Shown: positions 42,845-54,086, counted from the first letter of the stretch. The stretch is DNA of 64,000 bases from Phenylobacterium sp. J426 (GCF_024699945.1 NZ_JAJOMY010000001.1:2666001-2730000); one strand, 5' to 3'. Numbers and translations are program-made. Notes: generated by a model from the sequence alone, not told the origin.

Positions 42845-43671
42845 CCATTCGTCTTCCCGGCCTGGGGCCCGTGTTCCTCGCCCTGACCGTCACCGTTCTC
42901 GGCGTGCTGATCGTGCTGCCGCTGGGTGTCGTGTTCCAGCAGGCGCTGTCGCAGGGCCTGGGCGCCTATCTGGAGCCGCTGAAGCAGCCGGACGCGATCG
43001 CGGCCATCAGGCTGACCCTGACGGTGGCGGCGATCTCGGTCCCGTTGAACGCCGTCTTCGGGGTGGCGGCAGCGTGGGCCATCGCCAAGTTCGAGTTCAA
43101 GGGTAAGAGCCTGCTGGTCACCTTCATCGACCTGCCGTTCTCCATGTCGCCGGTGGTCTCGGGCCTGGTCTGGGTGCTGCTGTTCGGGGCGCAGGGCTGG
43201 TTCGGCGAGTTCCTGCTGGAGCACGACATCAAGATCATCTTCGCAACCTCCGGCCTGGTGCTGGCCACCGTGCTGGTCACGTTGCCGTTCGTGGCTCGCG
43301 AACTGATCCCTCTGATGCAGGACCAGGGTTCCGATGAGGAGGCCGCCGCCCTGACGCTTGGGGCGGGCGGTTGGACGACCTTCTGGCGCGTGACCCTGCC
43401 CAATATCCGCTGGGCGCTGCTGTACGGCGTCCTGCTCTGCAACGCCCGCGCCATGGGCGAGTTCGGCGCGGTCTCGGTGGTTTCGGGCAGCGTGCGGGGT
43501 CTCACGACCACTTTGCCGCTGCATGTCGAGGTGCTCTACAATGACTATGAATTCGTCGGCGCCTTCGCGGCGGCCTCAATCCTGGCCGGCCTCGGACTCG
43601 TCACCCTGGTCCTCAAGACCTTCCTCGAATGGCGTCATTCCGGTGAACTTTCGGCCCGTCGACGACACTGA
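42841..43671 (+). CDS. cysW: Sulfate ABC transporter permease CysW
   Basis: A 276-residue permease, the partner of CysT, with six predicted TM segments, [20 protein letters not shown], an EAA loop ([32 protein letters not shown]) and [31 protein letters not shown], diagnostic of CysW. ATGA overlap with cysT. Its 3' end overlaps the cysA start by 29 bases if cysA begins at GTG 43643. Confidence 0.95.
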   Translation: MTIRLPGLGPVFLALTVTVLGVLIVLPLGVVFQQALSQGLGAYLEPLKQPDAIAAIRLTLTVAAISVPLNAVFGVAAAWAIAKFEFKGKSLLVTFIDLPFSMSPVVSGLVWVLLFGAQGWFGEFLLEHDIKIIFATSGLVLATVLVTLPFVARELIPLMQDQGSDEEAAALTLGAGGWTTFWRVTLPNIRWALLYGVLLCNARAMGEFGAVSVVSGSVRGLTTTLPLHVEVLYNDYEFVGAFAAASILAGLGLVTLVLKTFLEWRHSGELSARRRH

Positions 43672-44716
43672 TCAGAATCTGGCCCTCGACATCCGCGGCG
43701 TGTCCAAGGCCTTCGGCCGCTTCCCGGCGTTGAAGAACGTCTCGCTGCAGGCGCGGGACAAGGAGTTCCTCGCGCTGCTGGGGCCGTCCGGCTCAGGCAA
43801 GACCACCCTGCTGCGTGTGCTGGCCGGGCTCGAGAAGCCCGATACCGGCGAGGTCCGTTTCGCGGGCGAGGACTTCCTCGCGCTGCCGGTGCGTAAACGC
43901 CGGGTCGGCATGGTGTTCCAGCACTATGCGCTCTTTCGGCACATGACCGTGGCGCAGAACATCGCGTTCGGCCTGAGCGTCCGGAAGGGCGCGGACCGGC
44001 CCTCCAGGTCCGAGATCGGCGACCGGGTGCGCGATCTCCTGGCGCTCGTCCAGCTGGAGGGGCTCGAGAAGCGCTATCCCTCCCAGCTCTCCGGCGGCCA
44101 GCGGCAGCGTGTGGCGCTGGCCCGGGCGCTCGCGATCGAGCCCCGGATGCTGCTGCTGGACGAGCCGTTCGGCGCCCTCGACGCCCAGGTGCGGCGTGAG
44201 CTGCGCCGCTGGCTGCGCGAGCTGCATGAGCGGACGGGCGTGACGACGGTGTTCGTCACCCACGACCAGGAGGAGGCGCTCGATCTCGCCGACCGCGTGG
44301 CGATCCTGAAGGACGGCCAACTCGTGCAGCTGGGTACGCCGAATGAGGTGTACGAGCATCCGGCCAATCCGTTCGTCTTCGACTTCCTCGGCGCCGCCTG
44401 CCGGATGGCGGGGGTCGTGGAGCGCGATCGGCTGCGCATGGCCGATTGGGAAGTCCAGGCGCCCTCGGGCGCGCCTCAGGGACCGGTGGATGTGTTCTTC
44501 CGGCCGGACGAGGTGGCGTTCGCTCCCGCCGACGGCGCGGGCCTCGCCGCCGAGGTCAAGGGCATCGCGGCGCGCGGCCCGGACGTGCGCATCGACTGCC
44601 TGATCGGCGGGGAGGTCGTCGAACTGCAGGCGCACGGCCCCACGCTGCCCGCCGGGGTCGCCCCCGGCATGGTCGTCCGCGTGAAGCCGCTCAGGCCGCA
44701 GATCTACGCGGCCTGA
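43643..44716 (+). CDS. cysA: Sulfate/thiosulfate ABC transporter ATPase CysA
   Basis: A ~357-residue ATPase with Walker [10 protein letters not shown], a Q-loop in [13 protein letters not shown], signature [15 protein letters not shown], Walker [13 protein letters not shown] and switch His in [18 protein letters not shown]-terminal TOBE-like regulatory domain (VFFRPDEV) follows. It energises sulfate uptake by CysTW with the binding protein. The start is uncertain. GTG 43643 is the first in-frame start close to the conserved [13 protein letters not shown], and it lies within the end of cysW. Confidence 0.93.
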   Translation: MNFRPVDDTDQNLALDIRGVSKAFGRFPALKNVSLQARDKEFLALLGPSGSGKTTLLRVLAGLEKPDTGEVRFAGEDFLALPVRKRRVGMVFQHYALFRHMTVAQNIAFGLSVRKGADRPSRSEIGDRVRDLLALVQLEGLEKRYPSQLSGGQRQRVALARALAIEPRMLLLDEPFGALDAQVRRELRRWLRELHERTGVTTVFVTHDQEEALDLADRVAILKDGQLVQLGTPNEVYEHPANPFVFDFLGAACRMAGVVERDRLRMADWEVQAPSGAPQGPVDVFFRPDEVAFAPADGAGLAAEVKGIAARGPDVRIDCLIGGEVVELQAHGPTLPAGVAPGMVVRVKPLRPQIYAA

Positions 44717-44724
44717 GCCTCACC

Positions 44725-47700
44725 CTACTGGAAGATCCAGTCGCTCGAGCTCAGCTGCGCGGGCGCCACCTTCTCGATCTGGATGATGTAGTTCGGCCAC
44801 TGCGGGTTCGGGCCGGCCGCGTCACGGTCGAACAGCACCTTTGTGCCGCCGGCGCCCGTCATCGATCAGCTTCATGTAGCCGGCGCCGAACGGGTCCGTG
44901 CCGGTGTAGCCGACGGCGTCGAAGAGACCGCGTAGGTCGATCTTGTCGACGCCGCGTTCGAAGTCTGTGATCCGCGCCGGCGACCAGGGCTCCTTGGCGA
45001 AGACGAAGCGGTCGGCGCCCGCGCCGCCGGTGATCACGTCCGAGCCCTGGCTGGCGTTGATGGTGTCGGCGCCGGACGTGCCGGTGAGGGTGGAGCCGGG
45101 GCCGGGCGAGTTGATGACCTGGCCGGATCCGCCAGGCGGCGGCTGGGTCGCGCCGTCGTCGTTGGTGATCACGCCGGTGGCGGTGGCCTGGCCTAGGGTC
45201 GCGCCGCTGGGGTTGGACAGCGTCAGGGTGAAGGTCTCGTCCGGCTCGACAGTCGTGTCCCCGATGGCCTGCACGACGATGGTCTTCGTCGTCTCGCCGG
45301 CGGCGAAGGTGAGCGTGCCCGAGATCGCGCCCGCGAAGTCGGCGGCCGTGGCGGGGTTCGCGCCCGAGCCGGCGACGCTCCAGTTGACGCTCGAGGTTCC
45401 GGCGGTCGAGCCGGTCCGGGTGACGGTGTAGCTGAACGCCGTCGTCCCCGAGTTGCCCTCGGCGAGGGTCAGCGAGGTGGTGGTGAGCGTGATCTGCGGG
45501 CTTGTCGGCGGGGGCGGTTCGCTGGTCCCGCCGCCCGTGGTCAGCTTGGCCCAGGTGAGGCCGGCGACCGGCACCTTCTCGAGCTGCAGGATGTAGTTGG
45601 GCCACTGCTGGCCGCTCGCCGTCCCGTCGCGGTCGAACAGGACCTTCGTGCCGCCGGCCCCATCGTCGAGGAAGGTGATGTAGCGGTCTGCGACCGGATC
45701 GGCCCCGGTGTAGCCGGAGGCCTGGAACAGCTTGGAGAAGTCGAGCTTGTCCGAGCCGAGGGCGAAGTCGGTGATCCGCGCCGGCGACCAGGGTTCCTTG
45801 GCCCAGGCGAAGACGTCGGCGCCCGCGCCGCCGGTGATCACGTCCGAGCCCTGGCTGGCGTTGATGGTGTCGGCGCCGGACGTGCCGGTGAGGGTGGAGC
45901 CGGGGCCGGGCGAGTTGATGACCTGGCCGGATCCGCCAGGCGGCGGCTGGGTCGCGCCGTCGTCGTTGGTGATCACGCCGGTGGCGGTGGCCTGGCCTAG
46001 GGTCGCGCCGCTGGGGTTGGACAGCGTCAGGGTGAAGGTCTCGTCCGGCTCGACAGTCGTGTCCCCGATGGCCTGCACGACGATGGTCTTCGTCGTCTCG
46101 CCGGCGGCGAAGGTGAGCGTGCCCGAGATCGCGCCCGCGAAGTCGGCGGCCGTGGCGGGGTTCGCGCCCGAGCCGGCGACGCTCCAGTTGACGCTCGAGG
46201 TTCCGGCGGTCGAGCCGGTCCGGGTGACGGTGTAGCTGAACGCCGTCGTCCCCGAGTTGCCCTCGGCGAGGGTCAGCGAGGTGGTGGTGAGCGTGATCTG
46301 CGGGCTTGTCGGCGGGGGCGGTTCGCTGGTCCCGCCGCCCGTGGTCAGCTTGGCCCAGGTGAGGCCGGCGACCGGCACCTTCTCGAGCTGCAGGATGTAG
46401 TTGGGCCACTGCTGGCCGCTCGCCGTCCCGTCGCGGTCGAACAGGACCTTCGTGCCGCCGGCCCCATCGTCGAGGAAGGTGATGTAGCGGTCTGCGACCG
46501 GATCGGCCCCGGTGTAGCCGGAGGCCTGGAACAGCTTGGAGAAGTCGAGCTTGTCCGAGCCGAGGGCGAAGTCGGTGATCCGCGCCGGCGACCAGGGCTC
46601 CTTGGCCCAGGCGAAGACGTCGGCGCCCGCGCCTCCGGTGATCACGTCCGAACCCTGGCTGGCGTTGATGGTGTCGGCGCCGGACGTGCCGGTGAGGGTG
46701 GAGCCGGGGCCGGGCGAGTTGATGACCTGGCCGGAACCGCCAGGCGGCGGCTGGGTCGCGCCGTCGTCGTTGGTGATCACGCCGGTGGCGGTGGCCTGGC
46801 CCAGGGTCGCGCCGCTGGGGTTCGACAGCGTGACCGTGAAGGTCTCGTCCGGCTCGACCGTCGTGTCGCCCGCGACGTTCACGGTGATGACCTTGGAGGT
46901 CTCCCCGGGCGAGAAGGTCAGCGTGCCGCCGGGACGGGCCCCGCCCGTGAAGTCGGCCGCATCGGCGCCGCTGACCGACCAGGTGACCGTCGAGGTCGAC
47001 GTCGTCGGGCCGGTGCGGTTGACGGTGAAGCTGAAGGCGGTGGAACCGGAATTGCCCTCGGCCAGCGTCACCGTGCTCGTGGCGAACGACAGCTGGGTCT
47101 GGCCCGCCGGCGGCGGCTGGCCGCCGGTGTCGTCGTTGATGATGAAGCCGGTGGCGGTGGCCTGGCCGAGCTTGGCGCCGACGGGGTTCACCAGGGTGAC
47201 GAGGAACTCCTCGTCGGGCTCCTGGTAGGTGTCGCCCTGGACGTAGATCTGGATATAGGCGGTGGTCTGGTTGATCTCGAAGGTGACGGTGCCGGAGGGC
47301 AGGGCGTTGCCGACGAAGTCCAGCGCATCGGCGGGGGCGCCGCCCTGGCCGCGGACCTGCCAGCCCACGGTGACCTTCTCGCTCTGGTCCCAGTCCCGCG
47401 TGACGGTGAAGGTGTAGAGCGTGCCGCCGGAGACGCCTTCGGTGTGGCTCACGCCGGCCATCGGGCCGATCGAGACGATCGCGTCCACGCCGCGCGGCGG
47501 ATTGATCATGTCGTAGAGTTGTTGCTGGCCCGAGGCGTTGGTCGTGATGATCTTGCCTGCGGCGGTGACGCCGGTGACGTCCCCGGCGAGCTGGCGGGCT
47601 GGACCGAACCAGCCCTCGCCGTCGTAGGCGAAGGCGTCGTAGCCGCGACCCATGACGCCGCCGCCGGGCGCGTCCCAGCTGGCGACGAAGCCGCCGTTCT

Positions 47701-49543
47701 TGGTGGCCACGATGTCGATGTCGCCGGTCGATGGCCCGAGCTCGTGCCTGATGAAGGTGTTCTTCGACGGGTCGAAGACCATCACCCACGCCGCCTGGCC
47801 TGCGCCGCTGGGCTGCATATAGGCCAGCGCCACCTTGCCGTCCGACAGCCACGTGCCGCCGCCGGTGAACACCCGGCTGTCCCCCGCCATCAGCGGCGTG
47901 GCGGTCCCGAGCTTGCCGCCGCTGGCCACGGCGCCGAAGACCGCGCCCGAGTCCTCCCAGATGACGAAGGTCTTCTCCTGCGGGAACGTCGCGGGCTTGG
48001 CGTCATGGACAGCGATCTTGGCCGTGCTGACCGCCTGGCCGTTCCCTTCGAAGGCGACAGGGACGTTCGTCTGGCCGCTGGTCGCCCCGCCGCTCGCGCG
48101 GAGGGTGGCGGCTGGCGGCTCGGGCTCGCCCCGTTCGATGACCGTCTCGCCGGAGGCCAGGGCGTAGGCCTTCACGTAGTCGATCTTCATTTCGGCGGGG
48201 AACATCAGCTCGTTCGGCTCGCCGCCCCAGCCGCCGACCGCCATGTTGACGATCAGCGCCATCGGGTGGGTCCAGTTGGCCGGGGTGGCCGCCTGCATCA
48301 CCGCCATGCCGTCGTAGTAGAAGGTGACGGTCGTGGGCGTCCAAAGCATGCCGTAGGTGTGGTAGCCGGACGGGTCGATCTTGTAGGCGTTGTCGTACAG
48401 GTTCTGGTCGCCGCCCCAGGCGCGGCGGTAATCCACGTGCGGGGTCGCGGCGAGGCCCTCCATGATGTCGGCCTCGGTCTGGGCGACATAGGGCGTCGGC
48501 ATCATCCAGAAGGCCGGCCAGGCGCCCAGCGCGGTCGGCAGCAGCGCCTTCATCTCGAAGTAGCCGTACTGCTGCTCGAACATGCCCATGGTGTTGAGCA
48601 TTCCCGACGAGTACTCGCGGCCCCAGGCGGCGTCGCGCTGGTCCTGCTGCAGGCGCTCGGCCTTGATCGTCAGGACGCCGCCGGACACGGTGTGCGGCGT
48701 GTAGCCGAGATCCTTCTCGCCCTGACCGTACCAGCCCGCCTTCGTGTAGACCTGCCGCTCGCCGTTTGACGTGAGGGTGTAGGCCCACTCGTCCTTCAGA
48801 TTGCCGCCGAAGTCTGCCCGCCAGATGCCGGTCTGCAGGGACGGGTCGTAGATCTGGAGGGTGTCGAATTCATCCTCGAAGGTGATCGCGCCCAGTTTGG
48901 AGCGATCGAGCGGCAGCAGGAACTGGAAGTCCTGGAAGCTGGCCAGGGTCTCGTCCCGGAAGGTGAGCGTTTCGCCGTTGTTGAAGCGCAGAACGACGTC
49001 ATTGCCCTGCTGGCTCATGGCGCCGCGGATCTCGGCTGCGGTGTTGAACCCGTAGCCCCAGAGCTGCAGCTGGCTGTTGCCGTTCCAGTTGTAGATGACG
49101 TCCGAGCCTTCGCCCGCGCGGACCACGAAGGTGCAGCGTTCCGTGGTCGCGCCGACCAGCACGTCGTCGCCGCCCGCGCCATAGATCCAGTGGGTGGCGT
49201 TGTCGACGATGATCAGGTTCCCGAGGTCGTTGCCGACCGCGTAGTTGAAGGCGCCGTTGACGATCAGGTTCTCGACGTTCGGCGCGAGCTTGATCGACGT
49301 CCAGCCGATCTGCGTGTCGATGCCGCCCCCGGGCTGCTCCTGCACGCGGTCGTTCGGATGGGTGATCCAGTGGCGGTTGTCGCCTGAGGAGCCGATCAGA
49401 AGGTCGCCGCCGCCCTCGCCCGACACCGAGGTGTTGCCGGCTGGCGCGGTGATCGTCTCGTTGCCCGCCGCGGTTCCGGCCACGCGGCCGGTTTCCTTCG
49501 CGGACTCGGGCATAGCTTGGCCGCGCGCGTTGTAATACACCAT
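44725..49543 (-). CDS. Secreted GH16 glycan hydrolase with Calx-beta and T1SS modules, 1605 residues (frame break at 44855)
   Basis: A secreted enzyme in six parts. Residues 1-215 are an N-terminal Gly/Asp-rich beta-roll-like region. GH16 catalytic domain: about 220-465, with the nucleophile/acid motif E357-A-D359-I-M-E362. A ~200-residue module of unknown type follows (about 480-680), then Calx-beta domains, then Gly/Asp haemolysin-type repeats with GGAGAD. The last ~120 residues resemble type I secretion C-terminal target domains. Four Calx-beta and three target-like domains are present; two of each come from an internal 804-bp duplication. The extra base in GGCGCCC (44851-44857) replaces the end DGAGGTKVLFDRDAA. 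No signal peptide is seen, consistent with type I export. Substrate unknown (GH16 includes beta-1,3/1,4-glucanases). Confidence 0.9.
45113..46720. repeat. Two near-identical 804-bp tandem units inside the GH16 gene
   Basis: The stretches 45113-45916 and 45917-46720 are almost identical, and partial matches continue on both sides (about 45010 to 46800). The unit keeps the reading frame (268 codons) and encodes one Calx-beta domain plus one haemolysin/T1SS-target-like domain. A few substitutions separate the copies. The near identity implies a recent duplication. Copy number could be misassembled. Confidence 0.92.
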
Positions 49544-49654
49544 ACTCTGAGCTCCGAGATATCGACCGGGCTCAGAAACTCAAAAGTGAAGCCTGAGTTC
49601 ACTGAAGTTCGTGTGAGCTTCAAATTCTTTGGAAAGCGGGCGCGAAAGACACGT

Positions 49655-49686
49655 ATGGCCAAGCTTCCGCGCCGAAGCTTGGCCAT
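49655..49686 (-). terminator. Hairpin between the two GH16 genes
   Basis: ATGGCCAAGCTTC (49655-49667) and its perfect complement GAAGCTTGGCCAT (49674-49686) form a 13-bp stem with a six-base loop. It starts 15 bases after the stop of the upstream (minus-strand) GH16 gene. There is no long T-run, so termination would be imperfect, or it may be a processing site separating two paralogues' expression. Confidence 0.55.
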
Positions 49687-49700
49687 TGGCCACGTATGAC

Positions 49701-52369
49701 TTAGCCGACGTAGATCCAGCCGGGATCCAGGCTGGTGAGCTGGACGCCGACCAGCACCATCTGCCCGCCGCCGGCCATGCTGATCACCACCCCTTCCGCG
49801 CCTTGGCTCACCTCGTAGGTCGTGCCTGCCAGCAGGTTCACGCGATCGCCCTCCGCCCGGTTGAAGTCGATGACCCGGTCGAGGCCGGCGTCGCCCCAGG
49901 TGTGGAAGATGTCAGCGCCGCCGCCGCCCGAGATCGTGTCGTTTCCTCGGTCTCCGGCGAGCCAGTCGTCGCCCCAGCCGCCGCTGACGCTGTCGTCGCC
50001 CTGGCCGCCGCGGACCCAGTCGTTGCCGAGGCCGCCATCGACGGTGTCGTTGCCGAGGTTGCCGAGCACCACGTCGTGCCCGTCCTCGCCATAGAGGAGG
50101 TCCTGGCCCTGGCCGCCCACCACCCAGTCGCCGCCGAGACCGCCGTACAGGGTGTCGTTGCCGAGGTTGCCGTGCATGTCGTCGAACCCGTCGTCGCCAT
50201 ACAGGCGGTCGTCGCCGTCCTCGCCGCGGAGATAGTCCTGCCCGGCGGTCCCGGTGAGGGTGTCGTTACCCGCGCCGCCGAAAAGGCGCTGACCGGTCAG
50301 GCTGTCGGGCCCGGGCGTTCCGCCGCCGCCGCCGGGGACCACCGAGGCCCCCAGGATCGTGTAGAGTTCGCCGCCCGCGATCACCTGGCCCGAGGCGGTA
50401 ACGCCCGTGATGTCGCCCGCGAGCTGGCGGACGGGGCCGTACCAGCCGGGGATGTCGCCGCCGTAAGCGTACTCGTCATAGGCCCGGCCCATGACCGTTC
50501 CGTTCGGCGCGTCCCAACTCGCGGCGAAGCCGCCTGAAGGCGTCGCTACGAAGCGGAGGTCGCCGGTCGTCGCGCCCAGCTCCTGCTTGACGAAGGTGTT
50601 CTTCGCCGGATCGAACACCAGGGCCCACGCGTCGCCGCCGACACGGTAGCCGACCACTACCTTGCCGGTGGTCAGCCACGCTCCAGTCCCGGTGAACTGG
50701 CCCGCTGACCCGGCCATCAGCGCCGTCGTCTGGCCGTATCCGGAGCCGTTCCACACGGCGCCGAACACCGCGCCGGCGTCCTCCCAGACGACGAAGGTCT
50801 TCTCGGACCCGAGCGCCGCCGGCTTCGAGGCGAACACCGCGACCTTGGCCGAGGTGACCGGCAGGCCGTTGTCGGCGAAGGCGACGGGGGTATTGGCTGC
50901 GCCGGTTGAGGAGCCCGCGGATCGCAGGGTTGCGGCGGGCGCCTCGGGCGTCAGGTGGTTCACGATGGTCGAGCCGTCCGCGAGGGCGTAGGCGCGGACG
51001 TAGTCGACTTTCAGCTCAGCGGGGAAGGCGCCGAAGTCCGGGTTTCCGCCCCAGCCGCCGACCGCGAGGTTGACGATCAGGCTCATGGGGTCGGTCCAGT
51101 TGGCCGGCGTCGCGCCGGTGAGCACCGCCTGACCATCGTAGTAGAAGGTGACGGTCGTAGGGGTCCACAGCATGCCGTAGGTGTGGAAGCCGGACGGATC
51201 GCTCTTGTAGCTGTTATCGTAGATCGTGCCGTCGCCGCCGAGCGCCCGGGCGTAGTGGTAGTTCGGCGTTGCGGCGAGGCCCTCCATGATGTCGCCTTCA
51301 ACCGAGCCGTCGGCCTTTTGCGGGATCATCCAGAAGGCGGGCCAGGATCCGGCGGCGGTGGGCAGCTCGGCGCGGATCTCGAAGTAGCCGTACTTCTGCT
51401 CGAACATGCCAAGCGTGTTCAGCATCCCGGAGGTGAAGTCGCGGTTCCAGGTGGCGTAGGCGTCCTCAGGGGAGGTCCGGGCCGCGGTGATGGTGAGCAC
51501 GCCGCCGGACACTGCGAAGGGATTGACGCCGATGTCCTGCTCGCCGCGGCCCTGGAAGCCGGGCTTCACATAGACCTGCTGCTCACCGTTGGAGACGAGG
51601 GTGTAGGCCCACTGGTCCTTCAGGTTGCCGCCGAAGTCGGCGCGCCACTGCCCGGCGCCTGTGGAGGGGATCGAGCAGGCTGAGCCCATTGAACTCATCC
51701 TGGAAGGTCATCGCCCCTAGCTTCGAGGTGTCGAGGGGGGAGCAGGAACTGCCGATCCTCGATGCTGGCCAGGGTCTCGTCGCGGATGGTCAGGGTCTCG
51801 CCGTTGGCGAACCGCAGGACCACATCGGCGCCCTCCTGACGCATGACGGCGCGGACGTCGGCGGCCGTGTTCAGCCCATAGCCCTGCAGGTGCAGCTGAC
51901 TGTTGCCGTTCCAGTTGTAGATGACGTCCGAACCCTCGCCGGCCCGCACCATGAAGGTGGTGCGCTGGGTCGCCGCGCCGACCAGCACGTCGTCGCCGCC
52001 CGCGCCATAGATCCAGTGGCTGGCGTCATCGACGATTATGAGGTTCCCCAGCTCATTGCCGACGGCGTAGTTGAAGGCGCCGTTGACGACGAGGTTCTCG
52101 ACGTTGGCCGGCAGCTTGGCCGGCGACCAGGCCGTCAGGGTGTCGGTGCCGCCGCCCGGGTGCTCGATGACCCGGTCGTTCGGGTGGGTGATCCAGAACC
52201 GGTTGTCGCCCGACGAGCCGATCAGGGTGTCGCCGCCGCCTTCGCCGGAAACCGAGGTATTGCCCGGGGGCGCGGTAATTGTTTCGCCGCCGGCAGGCGT
52301 CCCCGAGACCCGGCCGGACTCCGGCGCGCTCTCCGGCATGAGGACGCCGCGGGCGTTGTAATAGGCCAT
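49701..52369 (-). CDS. Secreted GH16 glycan hydrolase with RTX nonapeptide tail, 888 residues (two frame breaks)
   Basis: A paralogue of the next gene, reading in the same direction. It has a matching N-terminal Gly/Asp-rich region, a GH16 domain with E-G-D-I-M-E as catalytic motif, the same ~200-residue unknown module, then about 12 RTX nonapeptide repeats (GGxGxDxLx, such as GNDTLTGTAGQDYL and GGLGNDWVRG) that bind calcium. The final segment (GWIYVG) is the type I secretion end. Frame breaks lie at 51735-51740 (G6) and 51667-51670 (G4), the latter giving LLDPSTGAGQWRADFGGN. It lacks the Calx-beta repeats of its partner. Confidence 0.9.
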
Positions 52370-52621
52370 GTTGTCGAGCTCCGAAAACCGTCGCCAGAAC
52401 ACGCGACGGGCGGTCGGGGTTCACCGCTCAGGCATCGGAAAAGCGCCCGGGTGGCGCCCTCGCCACGACCTGGTCAGTCTGCGGGATCGAAGCTTCGCCG
52501 CTGGGCGTTCATGCGGATTCCGGCGGCGCCTCGGGCTCGAACGCGAAGCGATGACCGAAGCGGCTTCTGCTCCAGAGCTCCGGGTTTACAAGCGCTCCAC
52601 GTCTGGTGCGGCGAGTTGAGC

Positions 52622-52840
52622 TCAGCGGTCCCGCCGGAAGGTCCGGGCCTCGTTCTCCCGCCGCGCCTGTTCGGTGAGCGCGTCGCGCGCCTGGCGGATG
52701 CGGTCGCGGACTGCGGCGATCTGGTCCTTCAGGCCGTCGGCCGCGCGCTGGGCCTCGGCCTGGGCCGAGACCTCGTCGGCGGAGGTCTGATCGTCGGAGG
52801 CATGGGGAGCGCGGGGCTCCGGAAGTTCTGAACTGCTCAT
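52622..52840 (-). CDS. Small acidic/basic helical protein, unknown
   Basis: A 72-residue protein with an acidic N-terminal half and a long helix (QRAADGLKDQIAAVRDRIRQARDALTEQARREN) with a basic end, of coiled-coil character. No signal or membrane segment. Similar short proteins occur in Caulobacterales as I recall them, but no function is assigned. The ribosome binding site is weak (GAGG about 15 bases before ATG). It could be spurious. Confidence 0.5.
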   Translation of the reverse strand: MSSSELPEPRAPHASDDQTSADEVSAQAEAQRAADGLKDQIAAVRDRIRQARDALTEQARRENEARTFRRDR

Positions 52841-53054
52841 CGGCTTAGGCGGCCTCGGGATACATCCGAACGTGACGCGCCGCGGCTGAACGGTGGCTGA
52901 CCGCCACGCTCAGTCGCACGGACCCGTCGGCGGTCCCAACATATGCAAAGTCCGCCGAGCGCCGGTTGAGTAGCGACCGCATGTCGCAGATGCAAGCGGA
53001 GCCATGGTTCCTTTTCCCCGGTCGGGCGTTAGGGCCTGCTCGAAGGAGCTTCCA

Positions 53055-53297
53055 ATGCGCGCCGGGTTCGACACGCTGCAACGACGGTTTTCGGTCCATG
53101 CGAGAGCCGAGGCGCCCAACCGCGGGCACATCGTGGAGGGGGTCAGTTTCGAGGACGCCGCGCTACATTTCCTGGAGGACGCCCATCCGGAGGCGGATGT
53201 CGACGACGAGGTCCAGCTGTTCGTGGAGGATTGCGAGACCGGCGAGCGGCAGTGCTTCCGCATCGACCTCGCGACCGGAGAGACGGCGCCCTGCTGA
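53055..53297 (+). CDS. Small conserved protein (DUF5961-like)
   Basis: An 80-residue protein starting at ATG 53055, with a strong AGGAG ribosome binding site. The FSVHAR segment, the SFEDAALHFLEDAHPEAD helix and the VQLFVEDCETGERQCFRIDLATGE ending make a compact beta/alpha domain with two Cys. I recall close relatives of this pattern in Caulobacteraceae, annotated as a DUF. Function unknown. It is convergent to PhoH. Confidence 0.65.
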   Translation: MRAGFDTLQRRFSVHARAEAPNRGHIVEGVSFEDAALHFLEDAHPEADVDDEVQLFVEDCETGERQCFRIDLATGETAPC

Positions 53298-53320
53298 GGC
53301 AGCAGAGCGCCGCGTTATCC

Positions 53321-54086
53321 TCAGAGAACGCCCAGCATTTCGGCCACCAGCGGGTGGCGGACGATGTCCCGCTCGGCCAGCCGCACCACGGCGATGTTGC
53401 CGACCTCCTGCAGCCGGTCGGCGACCGGCCCCAGACCTGATAGTTCCGGCAGCAGGTCCGACTGGTTCGGGTCGCCGGTGACCACCATGGTCGAGTGCCA
53501 GCCGAGGCGGGTGAGCAGCATCTTCAGCTGCACGTAGGTGCAGTTCTGGGCTTCGTCGATCACCACGAAGGCGTTGTTCAGGGTGCGCCCGCGCATGAAG
53601 CCGACCGGGGCAATCTCGATAGCGCCTTCGGCCATCAGCGCCCGCACGCGCTTCATCGACAGGCGATCCGAGAGGGCGTCGTAGAGCGGCCGCAGGTAGG
53701 GCGCGAGCTTGTCCTCGGCGTCGCCGGGCAGGAAGCCGATCGACTCCCCCCGCCTCGACCGCAGGCCGCGACAGTACGATGCGTCCCACCCGGCCGCTTT
53801 CGAGCGCCTCCACCGCCTTGGCGATGGCCAGATAGGTCTTGCCGGTCCCGGCGGGGCCCAGGGCCATGACCAGGTTCTTGTTGTCTATCGCCTCGATCAA
53901 CGCCTGCTGGCCGGGCGACTTGGCCTTGATGGTCTTGAGGTAGCCCTGTTCGCGATCATCGTTGTGGTGGGCGAGGGGAGACCAGCCGCGGTCGAGCGGG
54001 AGCCGGCGCACTTTGTCGTCGCTGTCGAACTGACCGGCGTCGAATGCGCCTTCGCGCAGCTGTCGCTTCAGGGCTCGCTTGCTCAT
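53321..54086 (-). CDS. PhoH-family ATPase (frame break at 53746)
   Basis: Reads as ~254 residues. It has Walker A GPAGTGKTYLAIAKAVEAL and VGRIVLSRPAVEAGESIGFLPG, Walker B FVVIDEAQNCTYVQLKMLLTRLG and a sensor TGDPNQSDLL. PhoH proteins are RNA-associated P-loop ATPases that often accompany ybeY, but here the gene is alone. The short basic N-terminus (MSKRALKRQLREGAFD) resembles the phage-like PhoH subtype. The C6 run at 53746-53751 adds one base. Removing it gives EAGESIGFLPGD. AGGAGG lies before the ATG. A terminator-like hairpin lies in the leader at 54109-54139. Confidence 0.9.

Noticed and set aside
45732..46235. Plus-strand frame that recurs across the 804-bp repeats, resembling a small duplicated gene
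   Set aside because: It is the antisense of the repeat in the GH16 gene. Its recurrence simply reflects the duplicated DNA.
49544..49700. Possible mobile-element end at the 13-bp inverted repeat between the GH16 genes
   Set aside because: The arms are adjacent (hairpin), there is no transposase or target-site duplication, and a transcriptional role is simpler.
52370..52621. A possible short protein gene between the upstream GH16 gene and the small helical gene
   Set aside because: The open frame here begins with TTG, has no ribosome binding site and its translation is Arg/Ser-rich with no motif. The region more likely holds the GH16 promoter.
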